In this document: positions 35,800-44,265 of the stretch, in pieces
Layout: every line of letters begins with the position of its first letter
How positions within the stretch are numbered: the first letter of the stretch is position 1
Origin: Pseudonocardia parietis
GTDB lineage: Bacteria; Actinomycetota; Actinomycetes; Mycobacteriales; Pseudonocardiaceae
Length of the DNA: 64,000 nt
Assembly: GCF_017876315.1 (NCBI RefSeq)
Contig: NZ_JAGINU010000002.1
Coordinates: 186,001 to 250,000, forward strand
Reading direction: 5' to 3'
The notes under the pieces: generated by a model
The model's database searches: none
Told to the model about the DNA's origin: nothing
Seen by the model: only the letters and a program-made list of their open reading frames with translations
Made by a program: the position numbers and the translations under genes

Positions 35800-37197
35800 A
35801 TGATCGACATTCGAACGATTGCGACGTCCGGCCTCGGTGACCGCAGCTACCTGGTCACCGACGGTGAGGTGGCGGTGGTGATCGACCCGCAGCGCGACAT
35901 CGATCGGGTCCTGGATCTGGCCGCCGACCTCGGTGTGCCGGTCACGCATGTCGCTGAGACCCACATCCACAACGACTACGTCACCGGCGGGCTCGACCTC
36001 GCGCGGCGCACCGGCGCGGCGTATCTGGTCAACGCTGCGGACGAGGTCGGTTTCGACTGCACTCCGATCGCCGACGGCGAGGAGGTCTCGGCCGGATCGA
36101 TGCGTCTGCGGGCGATCGCCACGCCGGGACATACCCACCATCACCTGTCCTACGCCCTGCTCGACACCACCGCGGACGCAGGCGGCGAGGTGGTGGCGGT
36201 GTTCACCGGCGGGTCGATGCTCTACGGCACCACCGGGCGCACCGACCTCGTCTCACCGGAGGACACCGTCGAGTTGACCCACGCCCAGTTCCACTCGGTG
36301 CGCCGGCTGGTCGCCGAGCTGCCCGCCGCGGCCGCGGTCTACCCGACCCACGGGTTCGGTAGCTTCTGCGCGAGCACGCCGGCCAGCGGCGCCGACGGCT
36401 CCACCGTCGGGCAGGAGGCCACCACCAACCCGGCACTGACCCAGGACGAGCAGGACTACGTCGAGGCGCTGATCGCCGGACTGGGGGCGTTCCCGACCTA
36501 CTACGCCCGCATGGGACCGGCGAACACGGCCGGACCCGCCCCGGTCGACCTGTCGGCCCCGGAACCGGTCGACCCCGCCGAGCTGCGACGCCGCCTCGAG
36601 GCCGGCCAGTGGGTGGTCGACCTGCGTGAGCGCACCGCGTTCGCCGCCGGTCACCTGCCCGGCTCGCTAGGCTACGAACTCTCGACACCATTCGTCACCT
36701 ACTTCGGCTGGACGTTCGACTTCGACGCCGAGCTGACCCTGATCGGCGACGACCCTCAGCAGGTCGCCGACGCCCAACGCGAATTGGTCCGGATCGGCAT
36801 CGACCGCTTCGCCGGCGCCGCCACCGGCCCGATCGAGTCCCTCGACGCCGGGCAGGGTCTGCGGTCCTACCCGGTCTCGGACTTCCCCGGCCTAGCCGCG
36901 GCCCGCGCACAGCATGGCCGGAGCGGGCTGTTCATCGTTGATGCCCGCCGCGACGAGGAACGCGCCGCCGGCGGGGTCCAGGGATCGGTGCACATTCCGC
37001 TGCACGAGCTGGCGGCCCGCCGCGACGAGGTCCCCGACGGCCAGGTGTGGGTCTACTGCGGTTCGGGCTATCGCGCCTCGATCGCCGCCTCGATGCTCGA
37101 CCGACCCGGCCGCGACCTGGTCCTGATCAACGACGACTGGCCGCGGGCCGCCGCGGCCGGGCTGCCCATCACCGACCAGCCCACCACCGGCAACTGA
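35800..37197 (+). CDS. Metallo-beta-lactamase/rhodanese (CstB-like persulfide enzyme)
   Basis: 465 residues. The N-terminal ETHE1-like metallo-beta-lactamase domain has VAETHIHNDYVTGGLDLARR (Fe ligands His55, His57, Asp59) and ATPGHTHHHLSY. Two rhodanese domains follow: the first (about 245-340; WVVDLRERTAFAAGHLPGSL) lacks a catalytic Cys, the second (about 360-455; LFIVDARRDEERAAGG, VWVYCGSGYRAS) has it. This domain order matches CstB-type enzymes that oxidise persulfides to sulfite/thiosulfate. It follows a CstR-type operator, so reactive sulfur species should induce it. Confidence 0.9.
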   Translation: MIDIRTIATSGLGDRSYLVTDGEVAVVIDPQRDIDRVLDLAADLGVPVTHVAETHIHNDYVTGGLDLARRTGAAYLVNAADEVGFDCTPIADGEEVSAGSMRLRAIATPGHTHHHLSYALLDTTADAGGEVVAVFTGGSMLYGTTGRTDLVSPEDTVELTHAQFHSVRRLVAELPAAAAVYPTHGFGSFCASTPASGADGSTVGQEATTNPALTQDEQDYVEALIAGLGAFPTYYARMGPANTAGPAPVDLSAPEPVDPAELRRRLEAGQWVVDLRERTAFAAGHLPGSLGYELSTPFVTYFGWTFDFDAELTLIGDDPQQVADAQRELVRIGIDRFAGAATGPIESLDAGQGLRSYPVSDFPGLAAARAQHGRSGLFIVDARRDEERAAGGVQGSVHIPLHELAARRDEVPDGQVWVYCGSGYRASIAASMLDRPGRDLVLINDDWPRAAAAGLPITDQPTTGN

Positions 37198-37304
37198 CCC
37201 CTACCCAGGCGCCACGCACGGGCACCTCCCAGGGCCCGCCCCGACAGCTGGCGCAGCTCCACGGGGCGATCGCCTCGACGTAGAACGAGAGGACCCCTTC
37301 TCCC

Positions 37305-37952
37305 ATGACCACGACCTCCACGCCCGAAACCTCCCCGGCCGGGCACACCGCCGACGCCGACACCGTCATCGCCTGGCACCAGGCCGCCGCGCGCAGCGGG
37401 TCCGATACACCGATGCTCGTCGACGTCCGCAGCGCGGCCGAGTACGAGGCCTCCCACATCCGCGGCTCCTACCACGTGCCGCTGGCCACACTGGCCACAC
37501 ACACCCGTGACATCGCCGCCCACATCACGGGCCCCGTGGTGCTGGTGTGCCAGTCCGGGATCCGCGCCGAGCAGGCCCGACGCCACCTCGCCGCGACGGG
37601 TCTGGAACACGCCCACGTCCTCGACGGCGGCCTGGCCGCCTACACCGCCGCGGGCGGTGAGATTGTCTGCGGCCGCCAGAGCTGGGCGCTGGAGCGCCAG
37701 GTCCGGCTCGTCGCCGGGGCCCTCGTGCTCGCCGGGCTGACCGCGGGGCGGCTCGTCTCGCCGAAGGCCCGAGTGCTGGCCGGCGGGATCGGCGCCGGGC
37801 TCACCTTCTCCGCGCTGAGCAACACCTGCGCCATGGGCGCCGCCCTGGCCCGGCTCCCGTTCAACCGCGACGTCGCCGAGCCCGAGGTCGGCGAGATCCT
37901 CGCCGCATTGCGAGCCCGGCGGCACGAACGCGTCCGGGACACGCAACGGTGA
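37305..37952 (+). CDS. Rhodanese with DUF2892 membrane domain (YgaP-like)
   Basis: 215 residues. The N-terminal rhodanese domain (MLVDVRSAAEYEASHIRGSY, VVLVCQSGIRAEQARRHLA) has active-site Cys in CQSGIR; the C-terminal part has two helices of DUF2892 (LVAGALVLAGLTAGRLV, IGAGLTFSALSNTCAMGAAL). The YgaP-like layout puts a sulfurtransferase at the membrane. It follows the CstB-like gene by 107 bases with AGAGGA before ATG, and its stop overlaps the start of the TauE gene by four bases, so the three form a sulfur-detoxification operon. Confidence 0.9.
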   Translation: MTTTSTPETSPAGHTADADTVIAWHQAAARSGSDTPMLVDVRSAAEYEASHIRGSYHVPLATLATHTRDIAAHITGPVVLVCQSGIRAEQARRHLAATGLEHAHVLDGGLAAYTAAGGEIVCGRQSWALERQVRLVAGALVLAGLTAGRLVSPKARVLAGGIGAGLTFSALSNTCAMGAALARLPFNRDVAEPEVGEILAALRARRHERVRDTQR

Positions 37953-38739
37953 TCGTCTTCGCGGCAGGGTTCGGGCTGCTCATCGGCGCCCTGCTTGGCC
38001 TCGTGGGCGGCGGTGGCGGCATCCTCGCCGTGCCCGCCCTCGTCTAGGGGCTCGGGCTCCCCCTGGCCGAGGCGGTCACCGCATCGCTGGTGGTGGTCGG
38101 TCTGGCTTCGGCGGTTGCGGTCGCCCCGCGCGCCCGCCGTGAGGTCGACTGGCGCCTCGCCGCGATCATCGGCCGCGGGCATCCCCACGTCGGTGGCCGG
38201 CGGGATTGTCCAGCAGCAACTGGACGGCCGATGACTGTTGCTAGTCTTCGCCGCGCTCATGGTCGCCGCCGGCCTGCGGATGCTGCGCGGCACCGACGAG
38301 GCCGGCGGGGTGTGAGCTTCCCGGCGGCGGCGTCGCCTGGCGCCACTGCCTGCCCCGCGCCGTCGCGACCGGGCTGCTGGTCGGGTTCCTGACCGGATTA
38401 CTCGGCGTCGGTGGCGGTTTCCTGCTCGTGCCCGCCCTCGTCGTCGCCCTCAGGCTACGGCCCCCGAGTGCGGTGGCCACCTCGCTGGTGGTCATCGTCA
38501 TCAACTCGATCGCCGCGCGCCTGCCCTACCTCACCGCCGCCAGCGCGGCCGGTACCGCGGGCGGGCTCGAGTGGTGGATCATCGGCGCGTTCGCCGCCGC
38601 CGCGATCCTCGCCTCGCTCCCGGCCGGCCGCCTCGCCCGCCGGTTGCCAGCGAGGACGCTGAGCCGCGGGTTCGCCACACTGGTCCTACTCGTCGCCGCC
38701 GGCGTCACGACCCAGACCGTCATCGCTATCGCCACCTGA
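37949..38739 (+). pseudogene. TauE/SafE sulfite exporter, multiply broken
   Basis: Starts GTG 37949 (IVFAAGFGLLIGALLGLVGG, GGGILAVPALV), meets TAG at 38046-38048, continues in frame (GLGLPLAEAVTASLVVVGLA), then shifts frame near 38170 (AAGIPTSVAGGIVQQQLDGR), meets TGA at 38232-38234, continues LLLVFAALMVAAGLRML, and finishes in a third frame (LLVGFLTGLLGVGGGFLLVP, ATSLVVIVINSIAARLPYLT). All eight helices of a TauE exporter can be traced, so the gene decayed recently in place. In a cst-type operon it would export sulfite/thiosulfate made by the upstream enzymes. Confidence 0.85.
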
Positions 38740-38758
38740 CAGTGAGGATGATGTAGGT

Positions 38759-38843
38759 GAGCCCCGCAGCGGTCGGTCTGACCCACCGCCTGACTGACTC
38801 CTGGTCCTCAACCGGATCTGTCGGCCGGTCCGCTGCGGGGCTC
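38759..38843. repeat. Long-range perfect 14-bp inverted repeat
   Basis: GAGCCCCGCAGCGG (38759-38772) and CCGCTGCGGGGCTC (38830-38843) are exact reverse complements separated by 57 bases. The pair lies between the broken TauE gene and the IS110 left end. It may be a terminator with a large loop, a structured RNA, or the ends of a small lost element. No coding frame explains it. Confidence 0.7.
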
Positions 38844-38995
38844 GCTTGCACTCACCAGACGGCGGTTGTGACCTCATAGGAGCCTGTGCCAGCAGGCACC
38901 CATCACTGTCTTGTCCGCTCGCCCTGAGCTTCCCCCGCTTCGCCGGAGTCTTCGAAGACTGGTCCCATGGTTAGGGACTGGGAAGGAAGGCTCTG

Positions 38996-39307
38996 TTGGC
39001 AGCACCGAGGAAGTACCCCGATGAGCTGCGGGAACGGGCGGTCCGGCTGTATCGACAGTCCGAGCCGCGGCCGTCGTTCAAGCGGCTGGCCGAGCAACTC
39101 AACGTGCACCCCGAGGCCCTGCGGAACTGGGTCCGTCAGGCCGAGGCCGACGCCGGCGAACGGCATGACCGCCCAAGCACTGACATGGTCGAGGAGAACC
39201 GCAGGTTGGCCGCCGAGAACGCCGAGCTGCGGCGGGTCAACGAGGTCCTGCGCGCGGCGAGTGCGTATTTCGCCAGCGAGATCGGCCCGACCCGGAGGTG
39301 GTCATGA
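38996..39307 (+). CDS. IS3 OrfA, copy 2
   Basis: 103 residues from TTG 38996 after GGAAGGAAGG; copy 1 uses GTG at the equivalent position. HTH region KYPDELRERAVRLYRQSEPR and zipper-like helix ENRRLAAENAELRRVNEVLR are nearly identical to copy 1. Overlaps orfB by four bases with the same -1 relationship. Confidence 0.92.
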   Translation: MAAPRKYPDELRERAVRLYRQSEPRPSFKRLAEQLNVHPEALRNWVRQAEADAGERHDRPSTDMVEENRRLAAENAELRRVNEVLRAASAYFASEIGPTRRWS

Positions 39308-40200
39308 GCTTCATCGACGCCCATGGCTTCCCGGCCGGTCTCGTACTGCGGGTCCTGGGCATCCCCGCCTCGACCTACTACGACTGGCGGACCCGCCGCG
39401 AGTATCCCTCGCGCCGTGAGCTCGACGATGCCGCACTGCTCGAGCAGATCGTCAAAGTGCGCAGCGTGAACGAGTACGCCGCGACCTATGGCTCGCCGCG
39501 GGTGTGGCTGGAGCTGCGCCGCCAGGGCGTGCGGGTCGGGCGCAAGCGCATCGAGCGGATCATGCGCGCCCACGGCCTGCAGGGCGCGCATCTGCGTCGG
39601 GGTTGGAAGCACGGCTCGACCCGGCAGGATCCGAACCACACCGCCGCCCCGGATCGGGTCGAACGCAACTTCCGGGCCGACGCGCCGAACCGGCTTTGGG
39701 TGGCGGATCTGACGCGGCTGGTCACCGGGGAGGGTGTGCTGTGGCTGGCCAGCGTGCGGGATGCGTTCGCCAACCGGGTCGTCGGTTGGGCCACCGGTGA
39801 GCGGGCGACCACTGCGTTGGTGCTCACCGCCCTGGATCATGCGCTGCGCTCGCGTCAGGTGCGCTCCGGAGAGTTGATCTTCCACAGCGACAAGGGCGCC
39901 CAGTACACGGCGCTGCGATTCACCCAGCGCCTGGTCGACGCGGGTGTCGCGCCCTCGACAGGGTCCACAGGCGACAGTTACGACAACGCTTTGGCTGAGA
40001 ACCTGTGGTCCACGCTCAAGATCGAGCTCGTGTACTGGCCGGGCACCACCTTCGCCACTCGTGCCGAGGCCGAGCACGCCCTGCTGCGCTACATCGACGG
40101 CTGGTACAACCCCCGCCGGATCCAGGCCGGGCTCGGCGGGCTCTCACCCGACGAGTACGAGGACGCCTACCATCGATCCCAGCGCGACGATCACAGATGA
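39304..40200 (+). CDS. IS3 OrfB (DDE transposase), copy 2
   Basis: 298 residues with all catalytic residues (WVADLT, IFHSDKGAQYTA, NALAENLWSTLK). Differs from copy 1 at many positions (for example EYPSRRELDDAALLEQIVKV against ANPSRRELDDATLLEQIGKI). Full-length and undisrupted. Confidence 0.93.
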   Translation: MSFIDAHGFPAGLVLRVLGIPASTYYDWRTRREYPSRRELDDAALLEQIVKVRSVNEYAATYGSPRVWLELRRQGVRVGRKRIERIMRAHGLQGAHLRRGWKHGSTRQDPNHTAAPDRVERNFRADAPNRLWVADLTRLVTGEGVLWLASVRDAFANRVVGWATGERATTALVLTALDHALRSRQVRSGELIFHSDKGAQYTALRFTQRLVDAGVAPSTGSTGDSYDNALAENLWSTLKIELVYWPGTTFATRAEAEHALLRYIDGWYNPRRIQAGLGGLSPDEYEDAYHRSQRDDHR

Positions 40201-40280
40201 CCCGGACTCCGGGAAACCGGGGGAACCTCACCCCGGCTGGTGCGTGCCGCCCTGCCCGGTCGAACGAGTACAGGACGGTC

Positions 40281-41381
40281 ATGCCCACGATGACACACCC
40301 CCACCCCGCTGACACCGCCGTCCCCGGCGAGCCCCGCCAGGTCACCGGCGGGGTCGACACCCACAAAGACACCCACACCGCCGCCGCCCTCGACCAGGCC
40401 ACCGGCCAGCTACTGGGACACGCCCAGTTCCCGGCCACCGCAGCCGGCTACGCCGCGCTGGTGTCCTGGCTGCAGACCTTCGGGCTGCTGGTCCGGGTCG
40501 GGGTCGAGGGCACCGGCGTCTACGGCGCCGGCCTGGCCCGCCACCTACACACCGCCGCGATCACCGTGGTCGAGGTCGACCGCCCGGACCGCAAGACCCG
40601 CCGCTGGCAAGGCAAGTCCGACCCGGTCGACGCCGAGGCCGCCGCCCGCGCCGCCCTGGCCGGACGCGCCACCGGTGTCCCCAAGCAGCGCGACGGACGA
40701 GTCGAAGCCCTGCGGGCGCTGCGCGTGGCTCGCCGCTCCGCGGTCGCCGCCCGCGCCGAGGCCCAGACCCAGATCCGATCACTGCTGATCACTGCCCCCG
40801 ACGAGCTGCGCACCCATCTCGCGCCCATGAGGCTGCGGGAGCTGCTGACCCACTGCGCCACCCGACGCCCCGACCCCGCCCACGCCGACCAGCCCGAGAC
40901 CGCGACTCTGATCGCGCTGCGCAGCCTGGCCCGCCGCCACCGCGAGCTGACCACCGAGATCGACGACATCGAGTCGTTGATCGCGCCGCTGGTGACCGCG
41001 ATCAACCCGAGCCTGGCTGCGATGCACGGGGTTGGTCCCGACGTCGCCGGACAGCTCCTGGTCACCGCGGGCGAGAACCCGCACCGACTGCGGTCCGAGG
41101 CCGCGTTCGCGATGCTCTGCGGGGCCGCACCACTGCCCGCGTCGTCCGGGCGCACCCACCGCCACCGACTCAACCGCGGCGGGGACCGACAAGCCAACGC
41201 CGCGCTCTACCGGATCGTGCTCTGCCGACTGCGCTGGGACCCACGCACCCGCGACTACGCCGACCGCCGCACCGCCGAAGGCATGAGCAAGAAAGAGATC
41301 ATCCGCTGCCTCAAGCGCTACATCGCCCGAGACATCTACCGCGCCCTACTCACCACCCACGACCTCGAACCCGCCGCTTGA
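40281..41381 (+). CDS. IS110-family transposase (DEDD/serine)
   Basis: 366 residues from ATG 40281. The N-terminal RuvC-like domain has GGVDTHKDTHTAAALD, VGVEGTGVYGAGLAR and GKSDPVDAEAAARAAL, giving the DEDD acidic set. The C-terminal Tnp domain has AAMHGVGPDVAGQLLVTAGE, FAMLCGAAPLPASSGRTHRH with the conserved Ser, and NRGGDRQANAALYRIVL. The gene is intact, but its upstream end is separated from its native left end by IS3, so both promoter and bridge RNA are probably lost. Confidence 0.95.
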   Translation: MPTMTHPHPADTAVPGEPRQVTGGVDTHKDTHTAAALDQATGQLLGHAQFPATAAGYAALVSWLQTFGLLVRVGVEGTGVYGAGLARHLHTAAITVVEVDRPDRKTRRWQGKSDPVDAEAAARAALAGRATGVPKQRDGRVEALRALRVARRSAVAARAEAQTQIRSLLITAPDELRTHLAPMRLRELLTHCATRRPDPAHADQPETATLIALRSLARRHRELTTEIDDIESLIAPLVTAINPSLAAMHGVGPDVAGQLLVTAGENPHRLRSEAAFAMLCGAAPLPASSGRTHRHRLNRGGDRQANAALYRIVLCRLRWDPRTRDYADRRTAEGMSKKEIIRCLKRYIARDIYRALLTTHDLEPAA

Positions 41382-41442
41382 CATCCATAGGAGCATCCGC
41401 CGCGATCTGATCTACGCCTCCCGACACGAAGGAGCACCGCTC

Positions 41443-41758
41443 ATGACCGTCCGTGAGATCTCCGTCGATGACCTCGCCGCCGCCCGCGAGGCAGGCGAGG
41501 TGACCGTGATCGACGTCCGCAACCCCGACGAGTACGCCGAGGGCCCACATCCGCGGCGCCCGCCTGATTCCGTTGCCCGAACTCGGTGACCGCCTCGCCG
41601 AGGTCCCCACCGACCGTCCGGTGCACCTCGTGTGCCAGTCCGGCGGTCGCAGCGCCCAAGGCGCCGAACTGCTCACTGCGGCCGGACTCGACGCGGTATC
41701 GGTCACCGGCGGCACCCGGGGCTGGATCGCCTCCGGGCACCCCACCACCACCGGATAG
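41443..41758 (+). pseudogene. Single-domain rhodanese, one frameshift
   Basis: ATG 41443 after AAGGAG starts TVREISVDDLAAAREAGEVT and VIDVRNPDEYAEG; at about 41545 an extra C (GGCCCAC for GGCCAC) shifts the frame, and the rest follows in the new frame: HIRGARLIPLPELGDRLAEV, VHLVCQSGGRSAQGAELL with active-site Cys, and GTRGWIASGHP. Without the extra base it would be a normal 105-residue rhodanese. It was probably the last gene of the sulfur operon before IS110 separated it. Confidence 0.85.
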
Positions 41759-41763
41759 CGCGC

Positions 41764-41777
41764 CACCCCACCGGGTA
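41764..41777 (+). promoter_or_regulatory. CsoR/CstR-type operator 3 (imperfect)
   Basis: CACCCCACCGGGTA contains the inverted repeat ACCC-CACC-GGGT and closely resembles operator 2 (TACCCTACCGGGTA). It lies about 80 bases before the SHOCT/multicopper-oxidase operon. If functional it links that operon to the CsoR/CstR-family regulator. Confidence 0.55.
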
Positions 41778-41855
41778 GCCGAGCCGGATCACTGCACTGC
41801 ACGAGAGCGACATCCGACGCCCCCTGCACCGAGGTGGGCGCCGGGCGAGGAGGTC

Positions 41856-42116
41856 ATGACGATGATGGGTGGATCGATGATGGGCTGGGCTTGGGTATGG
41901 CCGGTCCTGGTGCTGATCGGGCTGATACTGCTGGGCTATGTCGTGTTCCGGCTCGCCCAGAGCCGCGCACGTGCCGGCGCGGCACCGGGCGAGGGAACCC
42001 GGTCGGCGGGACTGCCGCAGGCTCGCCCGTCGGCGCGGCAGATCCTCGACGAGCGCTACGCCCGCGGCGAGATCGACGAGGACGAGTACCACCACCGCCG
42101 CGACGAGCTGGCATGA
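41856..42116 (+). CDS. Small SHOCT-domain membrane protein
   Basis: 86 residues from ATG 41856 after GAGGAGG. Met-rich start (MTMMGGSMMGW), one helix (VWPVLVLIGLILLGYVVFRL) and a C-terminal SHOCT domain (ARQILDERYARGEIDEDEYH). Such proteins commonly precede copper genes in actinobacteria; the Met-rich N-terminus suggests copper contact. Overlaps the multicopper oxidase start by four bases (ATGA). Confidence 0.88.
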   Translation: MTMMGGSMMGWAWVWPVLVLIGLILLGYVVFRLAQSRARAGAAPGEGTRSAGLPQARPSARQILDERYARGEIDEDEYHHRRDELA

Positions 42117-43597
42117 GCGCGGCGACCTCGATCAGCCGACGCCGCGCGCTGGGACTGGCAGGGCTCGGCGCCGCCGCCGTTGCGGCCGGTGCCACCGGCT
42201 GGCTCGGCGGATTCTCCGGTGCCGGGACCGGCCGGCTACGGCTCCCCGCCGGGGAACCGTTGCAGGACCCAGCCGTAGCGCCCAGCCGCAGCGGGCGACT
42301 CGCGGTGGAACTCACCGCCGCCCCGGGGGCGAGACTGGGCGGGCAGGACACCGCCGCGCTCGGCTACAACGGCTCCACGCCCGGCCCGACGCTGCGGGTC
42401 CGTCCCGGCGACGAGCTCGCCGTGCGGCTGACCAACCGGCTCGACCAGCCCACCAACCTGCACACCCACGGCCTGCGGGTGTCCCCGCAGGCCAACAGCG
42501 ACAACCCGTTTGTGCGGGTCGACCCCGGCACCTCGTTCGACTACCTGTACCGGATCCCGCCCGATCACCCCGCGGGGACGTTCTGGTATCACCCGCATCA
42601 CCATGGCGTAGTCGCCGACCAGATCTTCGCCGGCTTGGCAGGGGTCCTGCTGGTCGACCCGCATCCCGGGCCAGGCGCCCCAGAGCCGGCGGTCTCCACG
42701 GACCGGGTGCTGCTGATCACCGACACCACCCTCGACAGCGGCGGACAGATCGTGGACCCGACTGCCATGGACCGGGCCATGGGCCGCCAGGGCGAAATGG
42801 TGCTGGTTAACGGCCAGTACCAGCCCACCATCCCCGCCACCCCCGGCGCGACCCAACGCTGGCGGGTCATCAACGGCTGCGTGTCGCGGGCGCTGGCGAT
42901 CGGCCTGCAAGACCACCAACTCGGGCTCATCGCCTACGACGGCACGTTCCTTCCCGCACCCGCAACCCGCGACCGGGTCGTGCTCGCGCCCGGAAACCGC
43001 GCCGACGTCGTTGTCCGTCCCGGCGCCGCCGGGCCCTACGCCCTGCGCACCGACCCGGTCGAGCGCGGCGGCATGGGCGGCATGATGGGCGGCGGCACCG
43101 CCACCAGCGGGTCCACGACTCTGGCCACCATGATCGCCGCCGGGACACCGGTCACCGCGCCCCCGCTGCCGGCGGCTCTCCCCGCTGAAACCCCCGCCGC
43201 CGGCGGCGCATCCGCTCAGCGGCAGATCACCTTCCAGATGGGCATGGGTGGCATGGCCGCCGCAAGTGGGATGTCGTTCACAGTCGACGGCCGCACCTTC
43301 GACCCGCAGCGAGACGACCAAACCGTCGAGCTCGGCGCCATCGAGGACTGGCTCGTCACGAATCCGAGCCCACTAGCGCACCCCTTCCACCTGCACGTAT
43401 GGCCATTCACCGTGCTCGCCACCAGCGACGGCACCCCACCACTCGGGGTCCCCCAAGACGTCGTACTGGTCCCTGCACAAGGCTGGGCACGGATCCGGAT
43501 CCCGTTCACCACCCACCCCGGGCGCAGCGTCTACCACTGCCACATCCTCGACCACGAAGACGCCGGCATGATGGCCACGATCAACGTCCGGGCTTGA
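42113..43597 (+). CDS. Multicopper oxidase, Tat-exported (MmcO-like)
   Basis: 494 residues. Twin-arginine signal SRRRALGLAGLGAAAVAAGA, then three cupredoxin regions with copper motifs NLHTHGLRVSPQANSD, FWYHPHHHGV, HPFHLHVWPF and HCHILDHEDAGMM: all four copper-binding segments with type 1 Cys and a Met axial ligand. A Met/Gly-rich insert (GGMGGMMGGG, MGMGGMAAASGM) is typical of cuprous oxidases of the CueO/MmcO kind, which detoxify Cu(I) outside the cell. Coupled to the SHOCT gene. Confidence 0.93.
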   Translation: MSAATSISRRRALGLAGLGAAAVAAGATGWLGGFSGAGTGRLRLPAGEPLQDPAVAPSRSGRLAVELTAAPGARLGGQDTAALGYNGSTPGPTLRVRPGDELAVRLTNRLDQPTNLHTHGLRVSPQANSDNPFVRVDPGTSFDYLYRIPPDHPAGTFWYHPHHHGVVADQIFAGLAGVLLVDPHPGPGAPEPAVSTDRVLLITDTTLDSGGQIVDPTAMDRAMGRQGEMVLVNGQYQPTIPATPGATQRWRVINGCVSRALAIGLQDHQLGLIAYDGTFLPAPATRDRVVLAPGNRADVVVRPGAAGPYALRTDPVERGGMGGMMGGGTATSGSTTLATMIAAGTPVTAPPLPAALPAETPAAGGASAQRQITFQMGMGGMAAASGMSFTVDGRTFDPQRDDQTVELGAIEDWLVTNPSPLAHPFHLHVWPFTVLATSDGTPPLGVPQDVVLVPAQGWARIRIPFTTHPGRSVYHCHILDHEDAGMMATINVRA

Positions 43598-44099
43598 GGA
43601 GCGCGGCGCACCAATGTCGTATCCAGCGGTCGGCGGCGGCGGTGGCGGTACTGCGCCTGAGCCTGCGTCTCGTGATCGGTCGTTGCGGCACGGCGCCACC
43701 ACTGTCGCGCCCCGGCGCCCCAGCGCCGTCGGACCGCTGCCCACGCACGAACTCATCCCTCGAAACGATCAGTGCCGGCATGGGTCGCTTCTCGACACCG
43801 GTCGACCGGCGGCCCGTGAGCCCGCTGCGGTACGACGGTATAAGGACAGCGCTCCCGCACCACGAGGGTGGCGTGGATGCTCCGGTTGCGGCGAATTGGC
43901 GACCGGCAACTGCTGCCTCTCCCCGGAGCGCTCGGCCGCCGTGATGGTTCCCGGGGTGAGAAACAGGCCGTGTCCCGGTGGCGCCGCGTGCGCTGCCAGG
44001 GGTCAGGGACCGAGCCGTGTGCTTCGAGCGGTCACGGGCTGGCCCTGGGGCCAGCGACAGTGCGGTCGGTGGGGTCACCGCGTCATCGGTGCCGCCGGG
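43598..44099. other. No convincing gene
   Basis: About 500 bases after the multicopper oxidase. Several frames stay open because of GC content, but none has conserved-looking composition, a ribosome site or a coherent partner. It ends at the ArsR fragment that starts the debris zone to the right. Confidence 0.4.
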
Positions 44100-44265
44100 G
44101 ATGGGGTCCGTTGGTCGTGATGGGGGTGTCGTGAACAAGGTGGCCGGCGAAGCCGAGGGCTTCCTCGATCAGGGCCACCAGGTGGGTGCTGGCCAACCGG
44201 TAGATCATGCGTCGGCCCTCCCGGTGGGTGCGGACCAGGCCCACCATGCGGAGCCGAGCGGGGCC
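44100..44265 (-). pseudogene. C-terminal fragment of ArsR family repressor
   Basis: Minus-strand frame reads RMVGLVRTHREGRRMIYRLA, STHLVALIEEALGFAGHLVH then DTPITTN: the wing and last helix of an ArsR regulator. The HTH part is missing; the frame is joined directly to a methyltransferase fragment near 44266, which looks like an illegitimate junction. Confidence 0.7.

Larger units (their letters stand above)
38925..40230 (+). mobile_element. Complete IS3-family element, copy 2
   Basis: 1306 bases, ends TGAGCTTCCCCCGC and CCGGGGGAACCTCA, flanked by direct repeats CCC (38922-38924 and 40231-40233). It carries intact orfA and orfB in the same arrangement as copy 1 but with many sequence differences. 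It sits in the left non-coding end of the IS110 element, so it transposed after IS110 had arrived. Confidence 0.95.
38884..41394 (+). mobile_element. IS110-family element interrupted by IS3
   Basis: Boundaries are suggested by the 9-base sequence CATAGGAGC present on both sides (38875-38883 and 41386-41394). Removing the nested IS3 (1306 bases plus its 3-base duplication) leaves about 1.2 kb: a left non-coding end of about 95 bases, the transposase gene, and only a few bases of right end, the IS110-group layout. The left end begins with the hairpin GTGCC-AGCA-GGCAC. Members of this group encode a bridge RNA in the non-coding end; here that segment is split by IS3 at 38925. Confidence 0.75.

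Noticed and set aside
43614-44120. 168-codon plus-strand frame
   Set aside because: Low-complexity, no ribosome site, and it overlaps an ArsR tail on the other strand that has conserved features.
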